Positions 57,424 through 64,000 of a DNA stretch of 64,000 bases are shown here, one piece after another (the stretch's first letter is position 1; every line of letters starts with the position of its first letter). The notes under the pieces are model-generated. The model had not been told where the DNA came from. It saw only the letters and a list, made by a program, of their open reading frames with translations, and did not search any database. Source of the DNA: an uncultured Pseudomonas sp. (GTDB lineage: Bacteria; Pseudomonadota; Gammaproteobacteria; Pseudomonadales; Pseudomonadaceae); NCBI RefSeq assembly GCF_913774235.1, contig NZ_CAJYDW010000020.1, positions 62,001-126,000 on the forward strand, written 5' to 3'. A program made the position numbers and the translations under genes.

Positions 57424-59649
57424 ATGAAAGCTTTCGCCAAAGTGCTGGGTATCGTTCTCGTCGGCCTGCTGCTCCTGCTGGTCGCCGTAGGCTTCGCCCT
57501 CACCCACCTGGTCGACCCCAACGACTACAAGGACGAGATTCGCCAGCTGGCGCGCGACAAGGCCAACGTCGACCTGCAGCTCAAGGGCGACATCGGCTGG
57601 AGCCTGTTCCCCTGGCTGGGCGTCGAACTGCACGACGCCACCCTGGCCAGCGCCGCCACCCCGGACCGCCAGCTGGCCCAGGTGCAGCGGCTGATCCTTT
57701 CGGTGCGCCTGCTGCCGCTGCTGCTGCGCCGCGACCTGGAGATGAGCGACATCAAGATCGACGGGCTGGACCTCACCGCCAGCCGTGACGATCAGGGCCG
57801 CAGCAACTGGGCCGAGATCGGCCGCCCCGCCCCTCAGCCTGGCCAGCACGAAACGCCCGCCAACACCCCGGCCGACGATTCGGCGCCCACCGAGCCGAAG
57901 AGCGCTCGCCAGCCGCTCAAGCTCAACGTCGAGAGTCTCACCGTGCGCAACTCGCGCATCGAGTACAGCGATGCCCAGAGCGGTGCCCGCTACGCCTTCG
58001 AAGGCATCGACCTGGAAACCGGCGCCATCTACGCCGGCACGCCCATCCCACTCAAGCTGGCCGGCACCGCCAGCACCACCCAGCCGCCGGTGAACGCCAC
58101 CGTGCAGCTCAGCGGCGAATTCCGCTTCGATCCGGCTAGCCAGCAATACGCCCTGGACAATCTCCAGCTCACCGGTGACGCCACGGGCGAGCCCTTCAAC
58201 GGCAAGCTGGTCAACTATTCCGCCAGCGGCCAGTTGGCCGTCGACCGTCGCGCCCAGACCGCCGAATGGACCAGCCTCAAGCTCACCGCCAACGAACTCA
58301 AGGCCCTGGGCGATCTCAAGCTGACCGGTCTCGAAACCGCGCCCCAATTGACCGGCGGCCTATCCATCGCCCGCCTGGACCTGCGCGCCTTCCTCACCGG
58401 CATCGGTGTCGAGCTGCCGGCCATGGCCGACGACAAGACCCTGCAACGCTTCGAGATGAATGCCCAGCTGCAGGCCAGCCGCAACGCCCTGGTACTGAAC
58501 GACTTCAACTTCAACCTGGACGACAGCACCCTCAAGGGCCGCGTCGCCCTGGACGACATCGCCCGCCGCGCCCTGCGCGTCCAGCTCAGTGGCGACACCC
58601 TGGACCTGGACCGCTACCTGCCGGCCAAGGCTGCCGCCGCGCGTCAGGCCAACCAGGCGCGGGAAGCGGAAGTCGCCCAGGTCGATGCCACCGCCACCCA
58701 GGGCAACTCGCCGCTGCCGGAAGCCCCCACCCAGCACGCCTGGAGCCAGGAGACGCTGCTACCGGTGGAGCGCCTGCGCAGCCTGGATGCCGACGTCGAC
58801 CTGAGTCTGCAGGGCCTGACCCTCAACCGCCTGCCCTTCGAGAACGCCAGCCTCAAGGCCAAGGCCGCCGCCGGCCAGCTGCAGCTGAGCGCTCTGGAAG
58901 GGGAACTCTTCGGTGGCCACTTCCAGGCCAACGGCGCCCTCGACGTACGCGGCGCGCAGCCGCAACTGACCGCCCAGGAACGCATCAAGGGCGTGCCGGT
59001 GGAACGCATCCTCCAGGCCCAGGGGCAGAAGCCGCCGGTGGAAGGCCTGCTCGACCTGGACGCCGACCTGCGCAGCAGCGGCGCCAGCCAGCGCGCGTTG
59101 ATCGACAATCTGGGCGGCACCGCCCGCTTCGCCCTGCGCAACGGCCAGTTGATCGACGCCAACGTGGAAAGCCAGCTGTGCCAGGGTATCGCCCTGCTCA
59201 ACCGCAAGCCGCTGGAGCTGCCCCATGGCGGCCAGAACACCCCCTTCCGCCAACTGAGTGGCAGCCTCACCATCGTCAATGGCGTGGCGCGCAATCAGGA
59301 CCTGAGCGTCAGCGTGCCGGGCCTGGCGGTGAAGGGCAGCGGCGACATCGACCTGCGCACCCTCGGCCTCGACTACCGCCTCGGCATCACCGTACAGGGC
59401 GACACCAATGCCGCTGCCGATCCTGGCTGCCAGGTCGGCGAGCGCTATGCGGACATCGAGTGGCCCTTGCAGTGCCGCGGCCCCCTGGAACTGGGTGCCA
59501 AGGCCTGCCGCCTGGATCGCGAGGCCATGGGCCAGATCATCGCCCGCGCCGCCGGCAATCGTCTGAACGAAAAAATCGAAGAGAAGCTCGGTGATAAAAT
59601 CAGCCCCGACATCCAGAACGCCATCCGAGGGCTGCTGCAACGCCGATGA
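57424..59649 (+). CDS. asmA: AsmA family protein
   Basis: 741-residue inner-membrane-anchored periplasmic protein of the AsmA/TamB-like group, which helps lipid transport or outer-membrane assembly. One N-terminal helix ([20 protein letters not shown]) is followed by [19 protein letters not shown] and the AsmA C-terminal block ([24 protein letters not shown]). I chose the ATG at 57424, since the upstream open region lacks similarity; TATACT at 57375-57380 may be its -10 element. It overlaps mutY by 4 bp (ATGA). Confidence 0.92.
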   Translation: MKAFAKVLGIVLVGLLLLLVAVGFALTHLVDPNDYKDEIRQLARDKANVDLQLKGDIGWSLFPWLGVELHDATLASAATPDRQLAQVQRLILSVRLLPLLLRRDLEMSDIKIDGLDLTASRDDQGRSNWAEIGRPAPQPGQHETPANTPADDSAPTEPKSARQPLKLNVESLTVRNSRIEYSDAQSGARYAFEGIDLETGAIYAGTPIPLKLAGTASTTQPPVNATVQLSGEFRFDPASQQYALDNLQLTGDATGEPFNGKLVNYSASGQLAVDRRAQTAEWTSLKLTANELKALGDLKLTGLETAPQLTGGLSIARLDLRAFLTGIGVELPAMADDKTLQRFEMNAQLQASRNALVLNDFNFNLDDSTLKGRVALDDIARRALRVQLSGDTLDLDRYLPAKAAAARQANQAREAEVAQVDATATQGNSPLPEAPTQHAWSQETLLPVERLRSLDADVDLSLQGLTLNRLPFENASLKAKAAAGQLQLSALEGELFGGHFQANGALDVRGAQPQLTAQERIKGVPVERILQAQGQKPPVEGLLDLDADLRSSGASQRALIDNLGGTARFALRNGQLIDANVESQLCQGIALLNRKPLELPHGGQNTPFRQLSGSLTIVNGVARNQDLSVSVPGLAVKGSGDIDLRTLGLDYRLGITVQGDTNAAADPGCQVGERYADIEWPLQCRGPLELGAKACRLDREAMGQIIARAAGNRLNEKIEEKLGDKISPDIQNAIRGLLQRR

Positions 59650-60710
59650 CTGACGACGCCTTTGGTACCGCCGTACTGGCCTGGTACGACCTGCACGGGC
59701 GCAAGGACCTGCCCTGGCAGCAAGCCGTGACGCCCTATCGCGTCTGGGTCTCGGAGATCATGCTCCAGCAGACCCAGGTCGCCACTGTGCTGGGCTACTT
59801 CGACCGCTTCATGCAGGCCCTACCCACCGTCGAGGCCCTGGCCGCCGCCCCCGAAGACGAGGTGCTGCACCTCTGGACCGGCCTGGGCTACTACAGCCGT
59901 GCGCGCAACCTGCACAAGGCCGCCAAGACCGTGGTCGAGCGCCATGGCGGTGAATTCCCACGCAGCGTCGAGGCCCTGGCCGAGCTGCCCGGCATCGGTC
60001 GCTCCACCGCCGGTGCCATCGCCAGCCTGAGCCTGGGTATCCGTGCGCCCATCCTCGACGGCAACGTCAAGCGCGTCCTGGCCCGCTATACCGCCACCCC
60101 CGGTTACCCGGGCGAACCCGCCGTGGCCCGGCGCCTGTGGGAGGTGGCCGAGCGATTGATGCCCCACGAGCGGGTGGGCCACTACACCCAGGCGATGATG
60201 GACCTGGGCGCTACCCTCTGCACCCGCAGCAAACCCAGCTGCCTGCTGTGTCCGGTCAAGCCCGGCTGCCGCGCCCATCTGCTGGGCCAGGAAACCGACT
60301 TCCCCGCGTCCAAGCCGCGCAAGACCCTGCCGCAGCGGCACACCCTGATGCCACTGTTCGTCAACGACGACAACGCCGTGCTGCTGCAGCGTCGGCCTTC
60401 CACCGGTCTCTGGGGCGGCCTCTGGGGACCACCGGAAGTGGCCGACGAAGCCGAGCTCCTGGCCCTCGCCCAACGCCAGGGCCTGAGCGTCGACGAACGC
60501 CAGGCGCTGCCCGGCCTGGTGCATACCTTCAGCCACTTCCAGCTGGCCATCGAACCCTGGCTGGTGCAGGTGGACCATCGCCGCCACGCCGTGGCCGAGG
60601 GGGACTGGCTTTGGTATAACCTCGCCTCCCCGCCGCGCCTGGGCCTCGCCGCCCCGGTGCAGAAACTGCTCAAGCGCGCCGAGCAGGCGCTCAAAGGAGA
60701 ATCCGCATGA
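59646..60710 (+). CDS. mutY: Adenine DNA glycosylase MutY
   Basis: Removes adenine mispaired with 8-oxoguanine. 354 residues: [12 protein letters not shown] with the catalytic Glu, the helix-hairpin-helix [17 protein letters not shown], the catalytic Asp in [10 protein letters not shown], and iron-sulfur ligands in [17 protein letters not shown] (C-x6-C-x2-C-x5-C). A C-terminal NUDIX-like domain recognises 8-oxoG. It is coupled to asmA and yggX by ATGA overlaps, the conserved order in Pseudomonas. Confidence 0.97.
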   Translation: MTDDAFGTAVLAWYDLHGRKDLPWQQAVTPYRVWVSEIMLQQTQVATVLGYFDRFMQALPTVEALAAAPEDEVLHLWTGLGYYSRARNLHKAAKTVVERHGGEFPRSVEALAELPGIGRSTAGAIASLSLGIRAPILDGNVKRVLARYTATPGYPGEPAVARRLWEVAERLMPHERVGHYTQAMMDLGATLCTRSKPSCLLCPVKPGCRAHLLGQETDFPASKPRKTLPQRHTLMPLFVNDDNAVLLQRRPSTGLWGGLWGPPEVADEAELLALAQRQGLSVDERQALPGLVHTFSHFQLAIEPWLVQVDHRRHAVAEGDWLWYNLASPPRLGLAAPVQKLLKRAEQALKGESA

Positions 60711-60979
60711 CCCGCACCGTGATGTGCCGCAAGCACAAGCAGGGGCTGCCCGGCCTCGACCGTCCGCCCTACCCCGGCGCCAAGGGCGAAGACATCTACC
60801 AGCACGTCTCCAAGCAGGCCTGGGAAGAGTGGCAGAAACACCAGACCATGCTGATCAACGAGCGTCGGCTGAACATGATGAACGCCGAGGATCGCAAGTT
60901 CCTCCAGGCCGAGATGGACAAGTTCCTCTCCGGCGAAGACTACGCCCAGGCCGAGGGTTACGTGCCACCAAGCGCCTGA
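60707..60979 (+). CDS. yggX: Fe(2+)-trafficking protein YggX
   Basis: 90-residue protein linked to protection of iron-sulfur clusters and iron handling. [19 protein letters not shown], then [20 protein letters not shown], are diagnostic. Its pairing with mutY, itself an iron-sulfur enzyme, is conserved. ATGA overlap with mutY at 60707-60710. Confidence 0.96.
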   Translation: MTRTVMCRKHKQGLPGLDRPPYPGAKGEDIYQHVSKQAWEEWQKHQTMLINERRLNMMNAEDRKFLQAEMDKFLSGEDYAQAEGYVPPSA

Positions 60980-61025
60980 CCAACCGCTAAGCGCCCGAAA
61001 AATCTAAATTTTTTTCGGCTCGCTG

Positions 61026-61054
61026 TTGACACAAGGTCGAGAAACGCTTTTAAT
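61026..61054 (+). promoter_or_regulatory. Sigma-70 promoter of tRNA-Phe
   Basis: TTGACA (61026-61031, perfect), 17-bp spacer, TTTAAT (61049-61054), followed by a GC-rich discriminator GCGCCCC, the type seen at stringently controlled stable-RNA promoters. Confidence 0.85.
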
Positions 61055-61064
61055 GCGCCCCGTT

Positions 61065-61140
61065 GCCCAGGTAGCTCAGTTGGTAGAGCAGGGGATTGAA
61101 AATCCCCGTGTCGGCGGTTCGATTCCGTCCCTGGGCACCA
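61065..61140 (+). tRNA. pheT: tRNA-Phe (GAA)
   Basis: 76 bases with encoded CCA. Acceptor GCCCAGG/CCTGGGC, D arm AGCTCAGTTGGTAGAGC, anticodon arm GGGGATTGAAAATCCCC with GAA anticodon, T arm GGTTCGATTCC. Located after asmA-mutY-yggX as in other Pseudomonas. Confidence 0.97.
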
Positions 61141-61180
61141 AGACACACCTCCAAGGTGCAATGGCATCTGGAGAGCAGAG

Positions 61181-61207
61181 AAACCGGCCTAGCGCCGGTT
61201 TTTTTGT
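61181..61207 (+). terminator. Intrinsic terminator after tRNA-Phe
   Basis: Stem AAACCGGC/GCCGGTTT (61181-61188 with 61194-61201) followed by a T run to about 61205. Confidence 0.88.
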
Positions 61208-61384
61208 GCCTGTGCAATTTGGGACTGGCGCCCTGCCCTTTCCCACCCCTCCCAGCACGCCAACGCCCGTGCCAGAGGCCTTGCTCTCGATTCAAAATCG
61301 CCTGGCACCCTTGACTCTCTACCCACTTCAGACTTTGTAATGGTTTGGCGTCCCCCAACAGCAATCCCTTTCGGAGTCAGTACC

Positions 61385-61738
61385 ATGAGCAGTTGCAGCG
61401 CCAAGCATCACGCCAATCACAGCCATCAACATGGGCCGAATTGCGGACACACCGCCATCGAGCACGACGGGCACGTCGACTATCTTCACGACGGCCACCT
61501 GCACCACATGCATGGCGATCACGTGGACGAGCACGTCCTCGCCGTCAGTGCCACCAATCCCGACCAGTGCACCCACGGCCAAAGCAGCGGCCATGCGGCC
61601 GATCACGTCCATGGTCCCGATTGCGGCCACGAAGCCGTCCCCCATGGCGATCATGTCGACTACCTGGTGGATGGCCGCCTGCACCACGTCCACGACGGCC
61701 ATTGCGACGACCACGGCCCGGTGACCCTGGTCGACTGA
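61385..61738 (+). CDS. Histidine-rich metal-binding protein with internal duplication
   Basis: 117-residue protein with 27 histidines and 5 cysteines. Two 35-residue modules (residues 16-50 and 76-110, exactly 60 apart) share the pattern HGPxCGH, then DHVDYL or DGHVDYL, then LHHxH and Hx(D)DEH-like ends. No signal peptide is seen, so it should be cytosolic. The composition suggests zinc, nickel or cobalt storage or handling. Similar proteins occur in other Pseudomonas under vague names. The ATG at 61385 (MSSCSAKHH) gives the compact protein. Confidence 0.82.
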   Translation: MSSCSAKHHANHSHQHGPNCGHTAIEHDGHVDYLHDGHLHHMHGDHVDEHVLAVSATNPDQCTHGQSSGHAADHVHGPDCGHEAVPHGDHVDYLVDGRLHHVHDGHCDDHGPVTLVD

Positions 61739-61789
61739 GGTCGCGGGCGCTGTCGGGCGCTTCAGACGCCCAGGCAGCGCCAACCATCC

Positions 61790-62134
61790 TCATGCCGAGA
61801 CCTGCGCAGCTGGCGGCCCAGCTTCGCCGATATGAACCGCCAGCCAGACGCTGATAACAGCAGGATCGGTATAGGTCACCCAATGTTCGGTGTGCGCCGG
61901 GATGAATAGCGTATCGCCCGGCCGCAGCGCGACTTCCCGGCCCTCCAGAGCGACCCGCGCCGCACCCGCGAGCAGCAGTACCCATTCGTCGTGCGGCTGT
62001 TGGTAGGGAGCCTCCGGGGGCGTGGTCTGGCCCTGTGAGAGAATGCGTTCGAGGCGGCAGCCGGGGCGATCGAGCAGGGTGGTGAACACCTCCGCCGTGA
62101 TCGCCTCGGGCAGGTCGATGAAGAGATTGGTCAT
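61790..62134 (-). CDS. Small cupin-domain protein
   Basis: 114-residue single-cupin protein: PHDEWVLLLAGAARVALEGREVALRPGDTLFIPAHTEHWVTYTDP covers both conserved motifs, with metal-type ligands His, Glu and a later His. It is cytosolic (no signal peptide). The function is unknown. I chose the ATG at 62134 (MTNLFIDLP) rather than a longer frame upstream with no family pattern. It converges on the histidine-rich gene; the gap is 51 bp. Confidence 0.8.
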   Translation of the reverse strand: MTNLFIDLPEAITAEVFTTLLDRPGCRLERILSQGQTTPPEAPYQQPHDEWVLLLAGAARVALEGREVALRPGDTLFIPAHTEHWVTYTDPAVISVWLAVHIGEAGPPAAQVSA

Positions 62135-62465
62135 GACGTTTTCTCGGCTGGTGTCGGCAAGGTCGTGCGTGCTCCAGCGAGCCTGCAACCGTCGCGTCGT
62201 CCACTCAAGCGCCAGTTGCAGGCCCTTGTCCATCCTCCAGCGCTCGCCCTGGCCGATAAATACCAGCAAGAGTGGGAACGGCCAGACCTTTTCATCGAGT
62301 CGTCACCCACGTGGCGAGATTTTCAGCGATGATCGGCAGCGCGACCGGTGGCCTCTCTAAACTGCCGATCGCGGCTGCCCCTCCGCGCGAATGCGACCGG
62401 GCGGCCAATCCTCGCTGAAGGCGCAAGGAGGCGCTCGCTGAATGCCCAATCGTTCGATTACCTGC
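62135..62465. other. 331-bp region without a recognisable gene
   Basis: Holds the divergent upstream regions of the cupin gene and of the small membrane-protein pair. Open frames here lack family motifs and good ribosome binding sites. An in-frame extension of the cupin gene to 62269 exists, but its sequence looks like random coding-frame noise. Confidence 0.5.
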
Positions 62466-62651
62466 ATGAATCAGCCCTTACCCGTCCTGCCCCACGCCGG
62501 CACCCAGGTACGCAAGACCCCGACCACCGAGCCGGCGCCGCCTCTCTGGCTGAGCCTGCTCGAAGGCGTCAGCCGGTGGCTCAACCGACTGTTCCTCGGC
62601 CTGGTCCTAGCGCTGGTCGTTTTTACCTTCTGGCACTGGTGGCAGGGATGA
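62466..62651 (+). CDS. Small membrane protein (61 aa)
   Basis: 61 residues with a polar, Pro/Thr-rich N terminus and one clear membrane helix near the C terminus (LFLGLVLALVVFTFWHWWQG). The ATG at 62466 (MNQPLPVLPH) is one of two in-frame candidates; the other is 62442. Its stop overlaps the next start by 4 bp (ATGA at 62648). No family recognised. Confidence 0.55.
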   Translation: MNQPLPVLPHAGTQVRKTPTTEPAPPLWLSLLEGVSRWLNRLFLGLVLALVVFTFWHWWQG

Positions 62652-62758
62652 AGCGACGCCTGGATCAACTCGAACTGGTGATCCTGATGTGCGGCATCGG
62701 CCTGCTGGCGCTGGCCCTGATCGTCGCCGTGAGCATTCAAGGGCTGGACTGGGGTTGA
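62648..62758 (+). CDS. Very small membrane protein (36 aa)
   Basis: 36 residues, MKRRLDQLELVILMCGIGLL followed by ALALIVAVSIQGLDWG: a charged N terminus and a single membrane helix. GCAGGG lies just before the ATG, which overlaps the stop of the preceding small gene (ATGA). The size is like that of accessory subunits of membrane complexes (for example CydX or KdpF), but I see no specific similarity. Confidence 0.55.
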   Translation: MKRRLDQLELVILMCGIGLLALALIVAVSIQGLDWG

Positions 62759-62854
62759 GCCGGTCTTACCAGACCTTTACCTGGCCTGACGCCCGCTGAC
62801 AGCCAAAGGTGTTTCATGGTGACGCGGCCCAACGAGCGCCGCGAGGAGAACACC

Positions 62855-63184
62855 ATGGCACCCCGAGCGTCGTTGATACTGCTGTTGACCGCCACCCTGA
62901 CCGCCAGCGGCCTGGCCGCGGCGCACGAATATCCAGGCACCGAGCGCGCGCGCTGGGACGGCGCCAGCGCCGATACGGCTGGCTTCGTGCCGGTGGGCGA
63001 GTACCGGCGGCATCATCGGCATCATCCCTACTATCTGCGCGATCGTTATCCCTACAGCTATTACCAGCCCTACCCCCAGCCCGGCTACGGTGCGCCGCAC
63101 TGGCGCCCCCTGCCACCCGGTTACTACCCCGCCCAGCCCGCCTATGAACCGCGCCCCTATTACGGACCGCCGCGGCATTGGTGA
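62855..63184 (+). CDS. Exported Tyr/Pro-rich small protein
   Basis: 109 residues with a signal peptide (ASLILLLTATLTASGLAAA, cleaved before HEYPG). The mature part is rich in Tyr, Pro, His and Arg (for example RRHHRHHPYYLRDRYPYSYY and repeated PY motifs). No known domain. GAGGAG lies six bases before the ATG at 62855. It may be a disordered periplasmic or cell-surface protein. Confidence 0.72.
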   Translation: MAPRASLILLLTATLTASGLAAAHEYPGTERARWDGASADTAGFVPVGEYRRHHRHHPYYLRDRYPYSYYQPYPQPGYGAPHWRPLPPGYYPAQPAYEPRPYYGPPRHW

Positions 63185-63297
63185 ACCACTTGGCAGAGCC
63201 GAGTTCGGATGATGGCCTTTTGCGATGAGTCGCACAGGCAGGTATTGGCCAGAAGAGCAGAATGCCATCACCCACTAGGGCTTCCAGGGCTACCGAC

Positions 63298-63390
63298 ATG
63301 TACGAGAGAGACGATGTAATCTGCATGGCCTGCCTGGCGACCATGGCTGCGGCCTTCACCGGCTTCATCATGGTAATGGCGCTGCTGTGA
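63298..63390 (+). CDS. Candidate 30-residue membrane peptide
   Basis: MYERDDVICMACLATMAAAF followed by TGFIMVMALL: a short charged start and one hydrophobic helix. AGGG lies eight bases before the ATG, and a bidirectional hairpin begins 13 bp after the stop. Size and position before a terminator support a real gene, but there is no family evidence. Confidence 0.35.
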   Translation: MYERDDVICMACLATMAAAFTGFIMVMALL

Positions 63391-63402
63391 TCTCCAGATG
63401 GA

Positions 63403-63428
63403 CGAAACCCCGCGGAGGCGGGGTTTCG
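63403..63428. terminator. Bidirectional hairpin between the small-peptide region and sutA
   Basis: Stem CGAAACCCCGC/GCGGGGTTTCG (63403-63413 with 63418-63428), 4-base loop. The symmetrical TTTCG ends suit both the plus-strand genes and minus-strand sutA, which ends at 63448. Confidence 0.75.
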
Positions 63429-63447
63429 TAGGCGGTATGGCGCGATC

Positions 63448-63786
63448 CTAGATGGGACGACTGCCATATTTGCTGTCGGGCTTCTTGGGCGGGTCGGCCA
63501 CCACGTTGGCGTCGATTTCCTGCACCTTGCCACCTCGCGCCAGGAATTCCTGCATGGCTCTTTCCAGGGCTTCCCGTTCGCGCTGCTTGGCTTCTACCGA
63601 GGGCAGTTCCTCGGGCTCGGCTTCACGCTTCTTCTTGGCCTTACCGCCAGTCGCAGGCGCTTCGCTGTCGTTGTCGCTGCTCTCTTCCGACTCGGCGTCT
63701 TCGGTCGCCGCGGCGAAATCGTCGTTATCGCCCTCTTCTTCCGCGCCTGTCTCCAGGTCGTCCTGTTCCAGTTCTTCGTCGCTCAT
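63448..63786 (-). CDS. sutA: RNA-polymerase-binding regulator SutA
   Basis: 112-residue acidic, largely disordered protein. SutA of P. aeruginosa binds the beta subunit of RNA polymerase and favours expression of ribosomal and maintenance genes during slow growth. The N-terminal 60 residues are rich in Asp, Glu and Ser. The conserved helix and tail are clear: LPSVEAKQREREALERAMQEF and LARGGKVQEIDANVVADPPK, ending SKYGSRPI. It is next to yjbQ, transcribed in the same direction. Confidence 0.92.
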   Translation of the reverse strand: MSDEELEQDDLETGAEEEGDNDDFAAATEDAESEESSDNDSEAPATGGKAKKKREAEPEELPSVEAKQREREALERAMQEFLARGGKVQEIDANVVADPPKKPDSKYGSRPI

Positions 63787-63857
63787 AAACCGCCTCCAAA
63801 CACATTGGGAAAATCGGGCCGCGCGTTTTGACGCGACCTCCTAAGAAAAATTCCTGG

Positions 63858-64000
63858 CTATTCGCCTTGCAGCGTCGCGATCACGCGACGCGCCCCACCC
63901 TGATCGCGATGCTCGCCCAGGTAGATGCCCTGCCAGGTACCCAGGGCCAGGCGGCCCTGCTCCACCGGCAGGCTGAGGCTGCACCCGAGCAGACTGCTCT
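63858..64000 (-). CDS. yjbQ: YjbQ family (UPF0047) protein, C-terminal part only
   Basis: The last 47 codons of a gene whose start lies beyond the window. [20 protein letters not shown], then [20 protein letters not shown] and TLQGE at the end, match the YjbQ family, proteins with weak thiamin phosphate synthase activity in E. coli. It is upstream of sutA on the same strand with a 71-bp gap. Confidence 0.85.
   Translation of the reverse strand, partial: SSLLGCSLSLPVEQGRLALGTWQGIYLGEHRDQGGARRVIATLQGE

Noticed and set aside
61545..62204. 219-codon minus-strand frame spanning the cupin and histidine-rich genes
   Set aside because: It crosses two genes in the wrong frame. The cupin frame (61790-62134) and the histidine-rich frame (61385-61738) each have clear family features.

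Overview
The window is GC-rich, densely coded DNA from a gammaproteobacterium, almost certainly a Pseudomonas. Evidence for this is the gene order surA-pdxA-rsmA-apaG-apaH-glpE-yeaG-yeaH-ycgB-cca-folK-folB / plsY / tsaD / rpsU-dnaG-rpoD, the his-ctpA-envC-secB block, a SutA homologue, Pseudomonas-type REP elements, a GacA box and a PsrA-like box. The species cannot be fixed from the sequence alone.

Layout. 1-18.9 kb is conserved core: outer-membrane protein folding, pyridoxal phosphate and rRNA maturation genes; the yeaG-yeaH-ycgB stress kinase operon; tRNA CCA addition; folate and phospholipid synthesis; and the rpsU-dnaG-rpoD operon with a tRNA-Ile(CAU). 18.9-30.2 kb is more variable. It holds an orphan hipB-type regulator with a large dyad operator and a stub of hipA, an acyltransferase, a two-gene uronate oxidation operon (udh-uxuL), and a four-gene signalling operon (CHASE3/GAF hybrid kinase, CheR, CheB, REC-kinase). 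It also holds a YqaE peptide and an unlabelled Rsm-type regulatory RNA with its own GacA box. 30.2-44 kb carries two acyl-CoA dehydrogenases, a set of single transporters and enzymes, a PhoX phosphatase behind a Pho-box-like site, SrkA and RarD. 44-61 kb is again core: secB, grxC, rhodanese, EnvC, CtpA, three tandem periplasmic binding proteins, the his genes, an OFA transporter, asmA-mutY-yggX and tRNA-Phe. The end holds a duplicated histidine-rich protein, several very small membrane peptides, sutA and the tail of yjbQ.

How it works together. Several loci point to control of slow-growth and stress physiology: yeaG-yeaH-ycgB, the Rsm RNA (which would titrate RsmA/CsrA under GacA control), sutA, srkA and the large hybrid-kinase operon. 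Metabolic loci cover hexuronate oxidation, fatty-acid beta-oxidation and phosphate scavenging.

The strongest features missing from a plain ORF view are the Rsm-family RNA gene with GacA box (about 29945-30196), the hipB/hipA remnant with its 46-bp dyad, the hairpin that covers the cca ribosome binding site, and two REPIN-type repeats. No CRISPR array, prophage or intact insertion sequence was seen. All family names come from motif recognition; no database search was run.
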